Assembly: GCA_016169945.1 (NCBI GenBank) | Contig: JADLSH010000331.1 | Span: 1-64,000, forward strand | DNA length: 64,000 bases | From: Trachythela sp. YZ-2020 | Taxonomy: Eukaryota; Cnidaria; Anthozoa; Malacalcyonacea; Clavulariidae | Reading direction: 5' to 3' | Shown here: positions 53,406 through 64,000 of the stretch, piece after piece | Layout: each line of letters opens with the position of its first letter | Position numbering within the stretch: position 1 is the stretch's first letter | Made by a program: the position numbers and the translations under genes | Notes under the pieces: generated by a model | The model's database searches: none | What the model saw: only the letters and a program-made list of their open reading frames with translations | Told to the model about the DNA's origin: nothing

Positions 53406-54350
53406 CTGGATGGGAAAAGATACAGTTAATTATGTATGAACCAAAACTGAATGATATATTCGCCTCGTACAAGTGACGTCACAACTCACAAATGTTTATC
53501 TTCCGCCACTTTGGGTGGCAAATTCCACCATTCCTATTGAACAAAAATTCAAGCTAATTGAAATGAAATCCAACATGGCTGATATCAAGCTACGCCAACT
53601 TTCTTTAATAACTCGAGTTCTAGACATGCTAAAACAACAAACTATACACCGTTTTTTTGATAAAAAAGTTTATAGTATAGCAATCTATATTTATACTGTA
53701 TAGCATCTTAAACTTTAGATTCTCAAATCACACTCGTTCCATTTTAAAAGAAACCCACCGTTAGACAGTTAAATGGCTAAGCTGTAATGAACGTTTCACT
53801 CTGTTATTCTTGCTAATATTTATTCTACACTCTTGACAGTTGAACCTTGTATTGTTCGACGAATTAAATACAAAATTTGCTTCGCTCTTCGATAGTGAAC
53901 CGTCGCGATAATTCAGCGAATTCTTGATGGTTTTTTTTCCCAAAACCACCAAACGAAAGAACGTCATTAGTCGAACAATTTGATATATATTTTATACACT
54001 TACGAAGACTTTAAGACCATTAAAATAGCAAACGTTTGTGCGTGTAAAGATCCATGTAGTGCTTCTATAGAGATCAGTGAGATTTTTACATTTTATGTCT
54101 AACAAGAAATTGCGGAGAAGGAGAAAAATGTAAACCGAAACCTATAGTTCCTGGCACAGGTGCCCCAGCAAGTAAACAGCTCTTATACAGAATTCTAATG
54201 TTTAGTAATGTTTGTTCAATTCTATGTTTTTGCAAACTTGAACAATAGTAACTAGGCATGTGAGTTATCCAAAGTCGTGAATTTGGTATCAAGAATGTGA
54301 ACAGCGTTACTAAAATCTGTCTTGTTACTAATTTTGACCAGTATACTCAC

Positions 54351-54533
54351 CATAAGGCCATTCAGCCAGATCAGTATAACCACCGCTGCCACTATCTGGA
54401 CAATGATATCCCAGTGGTTGAAAAGCAAGATGTACTTTAAGACCAGCCTCGTCTAAACCTTCTTTCATCTTTGCTACAGCTTTCAGTGATTCCCAGGGAT
54501 CAACTTTACAGTTCACTCCAACGATATCAGCAC
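54351..54533 (-). CDS. BHMT: BHMT exon: first zinc cysteine
   Basis: Acceptor taaaccag, donor tatg|gtgagt. It reads GADIVGVNCKVDPWESLKAV, then KMKEGLDEAGLKVHLAFQPL and GYTDLAEWPYG. The GVNC cysteine is one of three zinc ligands. Open and in phase with both neighbours. Confidence 0.9.
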
Positions 54534-55131
54534 CTGGTTTAAACAGAGAATTGCTCAAATTTTACATTTTCTAAAAATAATCGTAAACTCATGCATGATT
54601 ATTGACGTTTTTCCTATAGATCATTTTCACGTGACCTCACAAAATTAAAAAATTAAAGCCACGATACTGGCTGTTTTATATGTTCAGTATATCGTATGTT
54701 CAGTTGCTGACGACAGCATTATTTTCAATGGCTGTTAAAACTATGTTGCACACACAATTTGGTTTTCAAATGCTTGGTTAAAGTTGAGACACGATGCCTT
54801 ATCCAACTTTAAAAAGAATCGAAAGATTTGGCTACCATATTCGTGTACTATATATAATTCAACGCAATTTGGTACACCAACATGGCGGCCAAAAAGCTCT
54901 CAAATGAAGCTGAATTTTAAACCCAAATGTTTTGAATCGTTATTTCGTTCTTTAGATATGCTGGAAGACCTCCCAGACATGAGAGGAATACTCTAATATT
55001 AGTCTGATTTTGGATGTATAGGTCAAGACCAATCTCAGCTGGTAGTTGAGATTTCTGCATTGTCTGAGATGGTATAGTCTCTCACTTGCTTTACGTGTAG
55101 TTTGGTCTATGTGCATGATTATTCCACTTCA

Positions 55132-55330
55132 GGGGCCGGTTGTACGAAGCCCGGTGGATAACTCGAAAATATAGACCAAGTCTATATATTCATCAAACAA
55201 CCAAGCTAAAATATTTCTACATATTCAGGGCATAAGATTTAAGTTCAGTCATTCACCAAATGTGTGAAAGTGTTTTTTAATTTTGGCTTATCAACCGTTT
55301 AAGCTAAACGGCCTTCGTACAACCGGCCCC
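55132..55330. mobile_element. MITE in BHMT intron (ggggccggttgtacgaag ends)
   Basis: Ends ggggccggttgtacgaag and cttcgtacaaccggcccc are perfect inverted repeats of 18 bp. No coding sequence. Confidence 0.75.
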
Positions 55331-55379
55331 AGGTAATGTCGGCACCATACACCTAGCATTGCATGCTAGCAGCTTATGG

Positions 55380-55686
55380 CCCCGTTTACACTATGACGGT
55401 ACGGTTGGCATTCCGTCATTAATTCAATACGCTTGTTACTATTGCGTTTACACTATAACGGAGTAACTTGCCGTAGATTACTAACCACAGACCACTACGT
55501 TTGGCACTCCGGATGCAAATCAATACGCTACGGTAACTTTGCCGTAGCGTCATAGTGTAAACACTCTAATCCGTAATACGATGCAGTAATATGAAGCAGT
55601 GCGCATGCCCAAGTGTAAACTCGCTGACGTTTCGGCTATTTTTAGGGGCCGTTTGCGTTACGGTTCGTATAGTGTAAACAGTCGCT
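55380..55686. mobile_element. MITE with repeated gtttacactat motif
   Basis: Starts cccgtttacactatgacgg and ends cgtatagtgtaaac. The same motif recurs inside in both orientations. Confidence 0.55.
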
Positions 55687-55788
55687 AAATCTGTTCACTC
55701 TTTCCAGTCTCCAACGCTATTTAACATGCCGCAAAATTTCAATTTTTTTGCAGTAATAAAATTTCCTTAAAATAATCTCTGTTCTTAC

Positions 55789-55928
55789 CTGCTTTTGCTA
55801 AACGTATAGCACATTCGTCCGTTGGAACACCATGCTCATCTGATGTTGATGTGATACACAAACTGGCCAGAACTGGTTTCCCTGTCTCTTTGAGGACTTC
55901 CACAGCCCATTCCGCTTCTTCACAAAAA
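55789..55928 (-). CDS. BHMT: BHMT exon: central barrel
   Basis: Acceptor tattttag, donor gcag|gtaaga. It reads [20 protein letters not shown], then [20 protein letters not shown], matching the BHMT stretch before the first zinc cysteine. Needs an upstream exon ending in phase 2, which is missing. Confidence 0.88.
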
Positions 55929-56549
55929 CTAAAATACTACAAAAATACACAAATAATTTCAAAGTATGAAGCGTAGAAAATACAATGATGCATGCAGCTG
56001 TTTAGAGTTCACGCATTCAAATTACGCGTTCTGAGTCGTGATAAAATTGCAGTTGAATCATAACATGTAGCCGAGTATCATGACATTTAAAATATGTATT
56101 TCAAAATATTCAACTGTTTAATCTTTAATTCGTGTTCTAGATATAACCACAATACAAGTGTCCACTAAAGCAATTTAAATATCATTCATTTTCAGTATAT
56201 TTGACCGTTTGTGTCGAGCAAAATGGAGAAAGAGCATTCAAATTACCATTGATTCATTAAATTCCAGCAAATCATGCGTATATAGCTTTTAAAACATGTA
56301 CAATTTAGGCTGGTGTCACAGCCTCACATTAGTCCTGCTCTAAAGCACGTTACCCACTGGGCCAATTTGTTCGCGCGAAGTGAAAAACAAATTTCGGTTA
56401 AACAATCACTTCGTTGAAATTAGTGTTTCACTGGTTTCACTCTGTCTCTGAGGTCACACATTAATGCAGGTAACATGACGTAGATCGGAGATAGCGACGT
56501 GCACGTTACAACCGCACGGTGGTGAAAAGTTGCATAATTATAATCATTA

Positions 56550-56791
56550 GGGAGCTTAAGCAAGCGACGTTTCTGTCAACACGGACGTCACCCGAAGGGT
56601 AGCATACCTAATTTTGGCGGCGTTATCACGATGCTCGCGTAGGGACTAATCAGTAGACTTCAAAAACTTCAAGTTTTGCCATATTTGTTGAAGATCACCA
56701 CAAACTGACACAAACACTGCAGTTTTTAATCCAGTCCTCTCTCGGCAATCTGACGTCCGTGGCGTCCAAATCATCGCTTGCTTAAGCTCAC
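56550..56791. mobile_element. MITE flanked by TA (Tc1/mariner-like)
   Basis: Ends gggagcttaagcaagcga and tcgcttgcttaagctcac, with TA on both sides. A TA duplication fits Tc1/mariner, but so short a site can be chance. Confidence 0.55.
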
Positions 56792-56989
56792 TATTATTGT
56801 ACAGAAACTGTACGGGAGTCCTGTAATTATTTCTACTGATATTGGTCAGTCCAAATCATGTTATTTTTGAAAAATGATTGCGGGGTTAAAATACAGGTAA
56901 ATTATGTTAGATACAAAATTTCACTTAATCGAACCGAGCTTACAGGTACATTACCGCTTAGATGGTAAGAGCGTTGGGGATAGTAAAAC

Positions 56990-57200
56990 GAGGTCCAAAC
57001 GCTGTTTCAACAACTTGTTATCAGGATGTGTTCGCACTGCTTGTCCCCAGCTTGTTGATAAGTTGTCAACGGCTTATTCACAACTTGCTGCAAGGTTATT
57101 TACTGAGCAGACTTGTTACAAGTTGTTCCAACAAGTTATTATCGTGCTGCAATTCAACAACTTGTTAACAACTTGTTAGCAACTTTTTGACAACTTTATA
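56990..57200 (+). repeat. Degenerate caacttgtt repeat array
   Basis: Many copies of caacttgtt and its variants in both orientations. Open frames here are caused by the repeat. Confidence 0.6.
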
Positions 57201-57246
57201 GCAACTTGATAAATGAAAACCTGAAAATTTACAAACCCCCCCCCCC

Positions 57247-58015
57247 CTACATCCTCCACAGGCGTTTTATTAATTGGAGCGGGCTGGTAAAATTAGGGAG
57301 CCCACGCACGGGCGGAATGATAAATGCGGGAATATCGAAACAGAACTTATGCTGTGGAAGCGCCTGCTGAATGATTTTTTTCTTGGCAGAAGTGTCGATT
57401 TCGTGGCAATCCTTAAAACTCTGGCTGAAATATTGCCCATCACAGCGTAAAACGATAAATTTTCGTGTTTTCCATCTTAGATGGGTATATTTGAAAAGTT
57501 ATTGCAGAAATATTAATCGAAATATGAAACGTTGAATTTTGGTGTTTTTGTTCTCAGTCTCGGGCGACAACACCGAAAAATGCACTCAAAATGCGAAGGG
57601 TTCAATTGACTCCAGTGATGGTGATGTCAACATCATAAATGTGTCATTCAGTATGTAGTATGAGTATGTATTTGCCTATGAATATGTATAACTTGAAAGG
57701 AAATATATATGCAAAATAATAACAAATATGTATACCAAATCTAAAAGTATATAATTATGCGCATAGTATTAGGGCAAAGTACTTTCCCATCTTCCTTAGC
57801 CTTTTGTAAGAGCCGACGTTCATATAAGAATCATTAACAAACTCTTTCTCCAGACGAGTATAGTCAAATATGTGGTTAATAGCTACTGCCATCTTGAGAA
57901 CATTACTCAACAGGCGTTTCCCTTCGCCTTACCCGTATTTCTTATGTCGCCCGTGAGTGCCCTCCCTAATGTTCCAAGCCTGCTCCAATTAATAAAACGC
58001 CTGTGGAGGAGGTAG
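57247..58015. mobile_element. Inverted-repeat element where BHMT exons should be
   Basis: Arms of about 55 bp begin ctacatcctccacaggcg and end cgcctgtggaggaggtag. It lies in the interval where the missing BHMT exons are expected. A 45-codon minus-strand frame inside (from about 57890) resembles nothing known. Confidence 0.65.
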
Positions 58016-58832
58016 TTAAGCCGCGGTCAAACGAGGACAAGAGTTAATGAAAGTTGGCAAGTGAGAGTTTGCAGGATGCCCCGTTCAAACAAGAACAAGA
58101 GTTGCATGACAGTCGCGAAAGAAATCATTTATCGCGCGAAACGGAGCTCTGAGAATAATTCTAAAATTTCCTTCTTAGCTTTTCCTGTTATAGATACATG
58201 TCATAACGTGTTATTTTGTTAAGCTAATTCTAATGGGAAGTGCGAAACACTGGTCTGACTATTGTTGTTTAAATTCTTATGCAACTCTCATGGTCGGTCA
58301 AACGAGCAAAACTCTAAGACAAGCGTTAAATCATAGCGAAAATGGATAATACTCGCTACCAATCCCCGTTGACTTGATACCTCAATGGGTAAAGCGGCGG
58401 TTTAGAGTTTGGTTGTCCTATGCAGTGAAAGATTAATATGAAACTAGTTTTTCATATCTATGAGGATGATTCTGTAAGAAAATGAGTATTACTGAATTGA
58501 GTTTATGATCACTAGTGATCCTCATTAGGTGTGATGTATTGTGGCCAAAAATCTTTTACAGGCAGAAAATTTCAAGAAATATAACATACTGGAGGGCACT
58601 CAGAGACACATATCCGCCTGCAAATTAAGTCAAGTATTACAAAGCGACGAAATGAATGTAAATTATATAAACTTTAAAATGAATGTAAATTATATAAACG
58701 TTTTACTGTAGTATTATTTTTAAATTTTGAATTTGAATCGAGGACTCTTTTTTGTGCACCATGTAGATATATTATCGAACTCAAATTTGGGTTCTGTTGG
58801 TAACTTATAAGAAAAGAAAATACTGGCTTTAC

Positions 58833-58921
58833 CTTCTCCAATCTGTCATTAGCAGAATATGTAAAAGCTTGTAAGACGTCTGAACTGCTCTGGCAAATTC
58901 TTTGTGGAGTCCCTCAGTCAA
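58833..58921 (-). pseudogene. BHMT: BHMT exon with two compensating frame shifts
   Basis: Acceptor cattatag|ttg, donor gaag|gtaaag. One frame gives GLHKEFARA, another gives SDVLQAFTYSANDRLEK. Together they match BHMT. In the phase set by the upstream exon, TGA appears after two codons. An extra base near the 5' end and a missing G between the two parts cancel, so the outgoing phase is still correct. Confidence 0.75.
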
Positions 58922-59035
58922 CTATAATGAAAGATTGGAATTGTAAATAGTTATTCATTAAAAGTCCTTTACCCAGGGTGTGGTAGCCCAACTCAACCGA
59001 TCCAAATACTCATTATACAAGTACTCGAAAGCTTA

Positions 59036-59247
59036 AGTCCCGTACAGACAAGCAAGTTTTCCTTGACAAGTTCCTTGACGAGTTTATTTGTTCGTGTGTA
59101 CGGCAAACAAGTTTATTTCGATCAATTTTGCAAAAGCTGGTATGACTAGCTATTAACAAGGCTCTTGTTAAGGAAACTTGTCATTTTTTGTCATACAAAC
59201 GAGCAAATAAAACTTCTCATGGAAAACTTGTTCATCTCTGCGGGACT
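59036..59247. mobile_element. Small MITE (agtcccg ends)
   Basis: Ends agtcccgtacagac and tctgcgggact, flanked by TA. Interior is rich in acaagttt/aaacttgt. Confidence 0.5.
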
Positions 59248-60053
59248 TATTGTCGATTTCAACTAACTTTTCACTAAAATGTTCCTAACTTCCTTCCGAA
59301 CTGCCTTCACAACGGAATTGCGCATTTCCAAAGTCCTGGAGGGAGAGTTAAAATATAACAATATTGAAATATACTCTCTTCGAACATAAAAACAGTGTAG
59401 TACAGGATGATATTAAAAAGGTTTGAGGCTGATCAAAGATTGAGATGTACTGTAGTTGTTTTCAGCTCGAACAACTCCGTCTAACGGTGCTTCGATTAAG
59501 CGCCCCATTGTTGTGAAAAAGTGCAGCGCTTATTCGAAAGGGGCGCTTAAACGAGTAAATACGGTATGCGTAGATTGAGTTTTTTTTTTTTATATATATA
59601 TTTAATCTAATTTTGCGGCAAAAGCGAAAAGAGATCGAAAAACTCACGCTCCATTCCTCACGCTACATTCAACAATACAAATAATTAAATATATACACAA
59701 CATGAGAAGACGAACTTTAAATGGAACAACAACAAGTGATCAAAGCTGCTTCAATTGAAGGATCAGAACTGAAATATGTTGATCTTTAGAAAAACGATTA
59801 GTTTGCTTAATATATTTCTGAACATGCATAAATATACATCTATTATTAGATTGCGTTGTTCTCGGTATTAATGAGGCGAGCTGCTATAAAATTATTGAAA
59901 AAATAGATCTGGCAAAGTTTTCGATTTATTGGTAAAAAAATTAAAGCAAAGGAAAAGCTCCATATGCAAATTACTCGCCCATTGCAAACCCTATCCCATT
60001 AATCGCCTAAACGCACCTTAAATCGGCAAACTGTCATTATCTCGCGGCGATTT

Positions 60054-60326
60054 AACCCATTAACTGGCAGTGCCCTACCACTGACGAGTAAAATCGTCCG
60101 GCGTTAGACAAAGTAAAATAGTCTGGCGTAAAGACAGAGTATAATACTAAAATAGGGCGCATCTGGGCGAATTGCCAGCTGATGGGTTATCAAGAGACAC
60201 TGCCAGATAGTTTTGCTAACCCATTAACTGGCAGTACCCTACCACTGACGAGTAAAATCATCTGGTATTAGACAGAGTAAAATACTAAAGTAGGGCGCAT
60301 CTGGACGCATTGCCAGGTAATGGATT
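60054..60326 (+). repeat. Two tandem copies of an inverted-end element
   Basis: Both start aacccattaactggcag (60054, 60218) and contain ccactgacgagtaaaatc and tagggcgcatctgg. Each ends in a reversed copy of the start. A doubled MITE. Confidence 0.65.
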
Positions 60327-60399
60327 AAGAAGGAGAGTTACCATCCTAGAGTAAGCCTTACTGTTACAGTATATTAGTTATTGTTACAGTGTTACATAC

Positions 60400-60532
60400 C
60401 TGCATCAGGGTGTTCTACATTGACTTCAGGTGTCCAAGGTCCAGCACAAGCATAACCTCTTCTCTCCATTTCTGTGATATATCCTCCATCACCAATCACA
60501 ACTTCACCAGCATTCAGCCGTTCTAATACGTT
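60400..60532 (-). CDS. BHMT: BHMT exon: N-terminal barrel strand
   Basis: Acceptor tatttag|aac, donor gcag|gtatgt. It reads [20 protein letters not shown], then [20 protein letters not shown], the start of the TIM barrel with the GDGG substrate-binding strand. Open in one frame. Confidence 0.88.
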
Positions 60533-60939
60533 CTAAATAACACGTAAATGGACATATATCAGTCGAAACTGTCTTCCTTACGCATACCTCTCCAATACGA
60601 ACAGTTTACAGTAGTTACTAAAGGAGATGGACGAGAGAGAGGTTTTCAAGATGGCTGCAAATTTTCAAGATCATTAAAACCGGAAAGACACAGTTTTCAC
60701 CGCAATACTAAGCACGCCGGTGGCAGATGCGGTTAGCGCGCTGCCCCTTACATCTGAGTTAAGCCGGCTATACAGCAGATCGAGGGCACGGATATACTCA
60801 GGTTGGTAAACGTCAGTGTGCTTGATAAACTCGTGTAAGTTGAGATCGGTTGGTTCTCTCCTATGCTACTCTCGGAACCTTTGTCAATTGCGTTGCAAAA
60901 CCTGTTAAGGCATTCCGCCCACCTCAGAGTGGTAAACAT

Positions 60940-61340
60940 AATAAACTTAAACTACCCTAACCCTATTTCCAACTCTTAACCTAACACCAACCCTAAAACT
61001 AACACGAACTCTGGGGTTCAATCAGGAAATATTTTGTAAGCTAATTCGTTTCGTCTATCCCTTTTAGTCATTACCAACATTTTACTGTGTCTCGACAAAA
61101 TTGTCATATATTTTCTTCTAAATAAACTCTATATTAATTTAGTATAAACTTAGTAATAGACTATCACTTTTCCTGCGTTCTGATTGGCTACGCTACTCGT
61201 AGACTATTAGTGATAGTCTACTAGTAGCAAAATTCAAAACAATGGCGTGAAAATTCACGTTTAAAATTAATATTAATACTTTTGTTTACTTTTGTATTGT
61301 GTTCCCTAGTTCTCAATAAATGCTATAGTTTATACTAAAA
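60940..61340. other. No gene seen; short palindromes
   Basis: AT-rich sequence with a block of ctaaccctaa-like words near 60950-61000 and a tagactatca / tgatagtcta pair at about 61158-61222. The former is short and degenerate, not a telomere array. Confidence 0.35.
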
Positions 61341-61344
61341 CAAT

Positions 61345-61437
61345 TAGACAACTCGGCCTCGTTGGCTATGAGCGAATAGTCAACTCGGCTTCGCCTCGTT
61401 GACTATTCGCTCATAGCCAACTCGGCCTCGTTGTCTA
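61345..61437. repeat. Large near-perfect palindrome
   Basis: Arms ggctatgagcgaatagtcaa and ttgactattcgctcatagcc around ctcggcttcgcctcg, extended outward by aactcggcctcgttg words. Confidence 0.7.
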
Positions 61438-61640
61438 ATTGTTAAATGGACAACGGACACTAAAACTCGGTTCCACAATGCCGAGCATTCCGTTCGAGTA
61501 TTCCATCTACTAACACCTTCTACTATTAATCCTATCGAACGAGATGCCGAGAAAAATCTTGACATTTACCCATACACCATATACTGGCATCGCTCCCATC
61601 TTATATACCGAACTTGCGGTTAATGCTCAGCAACTGGACT

Positions 61641-62911
61641 CATGGGCGGATCCAGGAATTTTCGTAGGTTAGTCAAAGTTTTCGGATCTACAAGTGCGAG
61701 CGCCGAAGGCGCGAGACACCTTGGGGGGTCTGGGGGCATTCACCGCCAGGAAATTTTTTTTTTTGAACCTCAGAAACGCCATTTGCAGCACTCTGAGAGC
61801 AGCTTCAACAAAAAATTAACCTAGACTAGTAATCACTACAGTGTCATATTACTCAAATAGACATATACTAAAATTTAAAATATTGTAAATCCATATCAAT
61901 ATTAGAGCCTTTATCATTCATTGATAAAACCTGACCTTTATATCCTATGTATACTGCATTTATATCGGTTATCCTCGATATTAATAGCCTTCTGAGTTCT
62001 GACGGTCCTTCAACCGCAAAAATATGCAAATTTGTTGTGTAAATAAAATTTATAGCTAAATCTCAATCGAGATACTTGTATTTACATATGCGTGGCGCGC
62101 ATCTTGTTCGCTTATAAATATTGTTATACTGCCTAAATCGAAATAAAATCGACATATCACGTTGAATTGACTTTATTGCAGTATATGACTTGTCCTTTTG
62201 ATCTCGCACACTCTTCAGAATACTTCTACTCAAACTGTAGTTCGTGCTACTCGCCTACTCATGGCGCCTAGCAACTGCTCAACCGAACTCTCCGATATAG
62301 CGTCGAGTTTCGTCTCAAGATCAGTCCAACAGTCTTGTAGGACAGCTAAATCATTCACCGTAAATGCGGATTGAACCATTTCGTAAATACTACAAGGAGT
62401 AGCAGACATTTCCGAATTTTCCGTAGAAATCTTTCGACAAAGCTCCAACGTGACACTTCGAATGAGCGAGCGCTCAGAAAGACTTTAGCACGCGTCAAAT
62501 ATATATTAATGCTATTCCGACTAATGGCAAATGGGGCGCCCCTGACTTTTGTAAATCGGTCAGAACTCCCCGCAGACCAGTCAAAATCGAAAAAAATCGC
62601 TTGTTTCCATGGAAATAAGCGTCTAGACCAATCAGAACACTGGATTTTGACTTTTTGACTGATCGACTTTGCGTATGTCAGCTGCTCATTGACTTGACTA
62701 AGCTCGTCGGCTCAGCCACTGTATGAAATTTGGACTACACTTCGATTGGAATATTAATTACTTGCGCTGCATGATAATAGATACTGGACTGTTATAAGGT
62801 GCCGCTGCATGACAAAAATAACTGGACTATTGTTCGAATATTTAAGACTTTAAGTTTGCAATTTTTACGTTAGTCGCGTGACCGGTTTGACGACCCCTAG
62901 ATCCGCCCCTG
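61641..62911. mobile_element. hAT-type element, 1.27 kb, next to tRNA-like sequence
   Basis: Ends catgggcggatccagg and cctagatccgcccctg. The 8-bp flank actggact lies at 61633-61640 and 62912-62919. No transposase frame. A minus-strand frame inside (62448-62230) is listed separately. Confidence 0.8.
62230..62448 (-). CDS. Hypothetical short frame inside hAT element
   Basis: A 72-codon frame beginning MELCRKISTENSEMSA and containing AVLQDCWTDLETKLDAISES. It looks helical and acidic but resembles no family I know. It could be a captured exon or chance. The opposite strand also has an open frame here, which lowers confidence. Confidence 0.2.
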   Translation of the reverse strand: MELCRKISTENSEMSATPCSIYEMVQSAFTVNDLAVLQDCWTDLETKLDAISESSVEQLLGAMSRRVARTTV

Positions 62912-62921
62912 ACTGGACTCT

Positions 62922-62993
62922 GTAGCTCAGTTGGTTAGAGCGCTCCACCGGAATCGCAGGGCAGCAGGTTCAATTCCTGCCAGAGGGCCTAAG
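62922..62993 (+). repeat. tRNA-like sequence, probably a SINE head
   Basis: Clear internal promoter boxes: tagctcagttggttagagcg (box A) and ggttcaattcc (box B), with a good T stem (gcagg/cctgc). The acceptor stem pairs at only five of seven positions and the anticodon arm (ccaccggaatcgcag) does not fold normally and lacks T33. That fits a tRNA-derived SINE or a decayed tRNA, not a working tRNA. Confidence 0.6.
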
Positions 62994-62999
62994 TTACAT

Positions 63000-63930
63000 T
63001 TTCCCCAACTGCTTTCGGCTAGGTCTAAAAAATGTATATAAAATTCCGTAACACCTTCTACATATATAAAATAACTTAATATTAAGGACACTCGGGTAAC
63101 CAGGTAATGATAGTTTGGATAAATTGTACAACTATTTCAATTCCTAACGGAATGGAGTATCTTGAAAATGCATATATTTGTATAGAGATTATCAACGAAT
63201 TGTATCCATTTTGAAAATTTAATGCCCCTGCCAGCTTTGCGCGTGACTTTCAAATTATTTTGAACTTTATAATTATGATTTATGTTTAGGGGAAGTTAGG
63301 GGTGGTAAGCTTTTAAATACGATTGGTTTAAAACGTTTCCAAATCAATCGAATATTTCTGCTGTTTGAAGTTGTATATATGGTGTTTGAAGTTGTATGAT
63401 GTATAAATACTCATTTGACCTAGCTGTGGTGGCTTAATGGCCATTTTATTTTAAAATATTAAACTTAGTCATTTTTCACTCCCCGATGACCACCCCTAAA
63501 AGTAACCATTCTAAACATAAACACTTCAGAAAGTCTGTTGCTTGAATGGTCCAGGAGATAAAGCTGTATCAAAGTGCTGTTTCTGGGTAAAACATGGTGA
63601 TTTTTGGACGTTTCGCCCTTGTGTCAAACGAAATTTATGACTTCTGCGAAATACCTGACCAAGCGTGTCGGGTCATGTATTTCGCACGTGTAGGCGGGAA
63701 ATACATGACGCTTCCTAAATATCTGACTCGGTGTTCATATCTCGGTTTATATTATGTTTTATGTTTATAAAAGACGTCTATGAAGCGTTAATCGCTAGGG
63801 ATATAGTAGTGGGCAACTTTAGACTATGCGTACTTGTGTTTACTACAATGACGAATAACATGGCCTTGCCCTTAGCCTTAGGATGAAATAATTAACATCC
63901 ATTTCTTGAAAGCTTGCCATACAGTATTGT
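63000..63930. other. No gene seen
   Basis: AT-rich sequence with a short inverted pair around 63640-63730 (gaaatacctgacc / gaaatacatgacg words). No coding region recognised. Confidence 0.35.
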
Positions 63931-63936
63931 TTTCTG

Positions 63937-64000
63937 CATAGGCGTATGGGCACAACTTTCTTTGGGGGGGCAGCCCAAATTTTGCCCGAATTGATATAAC
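63937..64000 (+). mobile_element. Truncated relative of the nested hAT-type element
   Basis: Begins cataggcgtatgggcac and continues with the G-block and tttgcccgaatt seen in the family at 42284-42654 (there in related orientation). Cut by the window end. Confidence 0.5.

Larger units (their letters stand above)
53143..60532 (-). pseudogene. BHMT: Betaine-homocysteine methyltransferase gene, incomplete
   Basis: Zinc-dependent cytosolic enzyme that transfers a methyl group from betaine to homocysteine, giving methionine. Five minus-strand exons are visible: 60532-60400, 58921-58833, 55928-55789, 54533-54351 and 53405-53143. All use GT-AG sites. Zinc ligands are present: the Cys of GVNC in exon 54.5 kb and both Cys of GGCCGF in the last exon. 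About 78 residues expected between DRLEK and the third exon (the region with the ACDIARQ and QTPSY motifs) were not found, nor was the first exon with the start codon. The second exon carries two frame shifts. The last exon diverges after HIRAISEEV and stops early compared with about 400 residues in relatives. Probably a pseudogene, or an allele with assembly gaps. Confidence 0.75.

Noticed and set aside
60950..61010. Telomere-like ctaaccctaa words
   Set aside because: Only a few irregular copies mixed with other words; not an array.
62922..62993. Functional tRNA gene
   Set aside because: Acceptor stem has two mismatches and the anticodon arm does not fold; a tRNA-derived SINE fits better.

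Overview
The window is AT-rich eukaryotic DNA with GT-AG spliced genes, long introns and a dense load of small inverted-repeat transposons. Host exons match metazoan families: RecQ1-type helicase, betaine-homocysteine methyltransferase, an F-box protein that most resembles FBXO47, and C2H2 zinc-finger proteins. A marine invertebrate, possibly a cnidarian, is the likeliest source, but that is inference from gene style and repeat content.

The main structure is a direct segmental duplication with a period of about 28.5 kb. Unit A (1-13.6 kb) and unit B (28.5-45.8 kb) carry the same series in the same order: RecQ1 3' exons, a minus-strand LINE reverse-transcriptase fragment, the RecQ1 terminal exon, a MITE, a non-coding block, a truncated zinc-finger gene, and a full zinc-finger gene. 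A third partial copy of the central block lies at about 48.5-49.7 kb. A and B are close in sequence but differ by clean transposon insertions. At least four have an exact or near-exact empty site in the other copy: a Helitron-like element at 7192-7983 in A, and a TTAA element (32022-32710), an hAT-like element (39266-40016) and a Harbinger-like MITE (43511-43781) in B.

Between the units (13.8-28.5 kb) lie a frameshifted minus-strand F-box exon and the N-terminal helicase exons of RecQ1, which splice into unit B. The unit B RecQ1 model runs from the Walker A exon at 20592 to a stop at 37512. No exon before the Walker A exon was found, and the motif III region carries a short frame-breaking deletion. 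Unit A holds only the last four exons because the window begins there. Its first 3.6 kb is full of one- and two-base insertions relative to B, which look like uncorrected long-read errors.

The two large zinc-finger genes have 16 and 11 tandem 28-residue fingers plus a shared unusual C-terminal domain. They differ by exactly five fingers, and the variation sits mostly at DNA-contact positions. Beyond 45.8 kb is mostly repeat, with a broken minus-strand BHMT gene (53.1-60.5 kb) lacking its middle exons and carrying single-base frame shifts. Near the end an hAT-like element is inserted next to a tRNA-like (probably SINE) sequence. No CRISPR, operon or prokaryotic feature is present.
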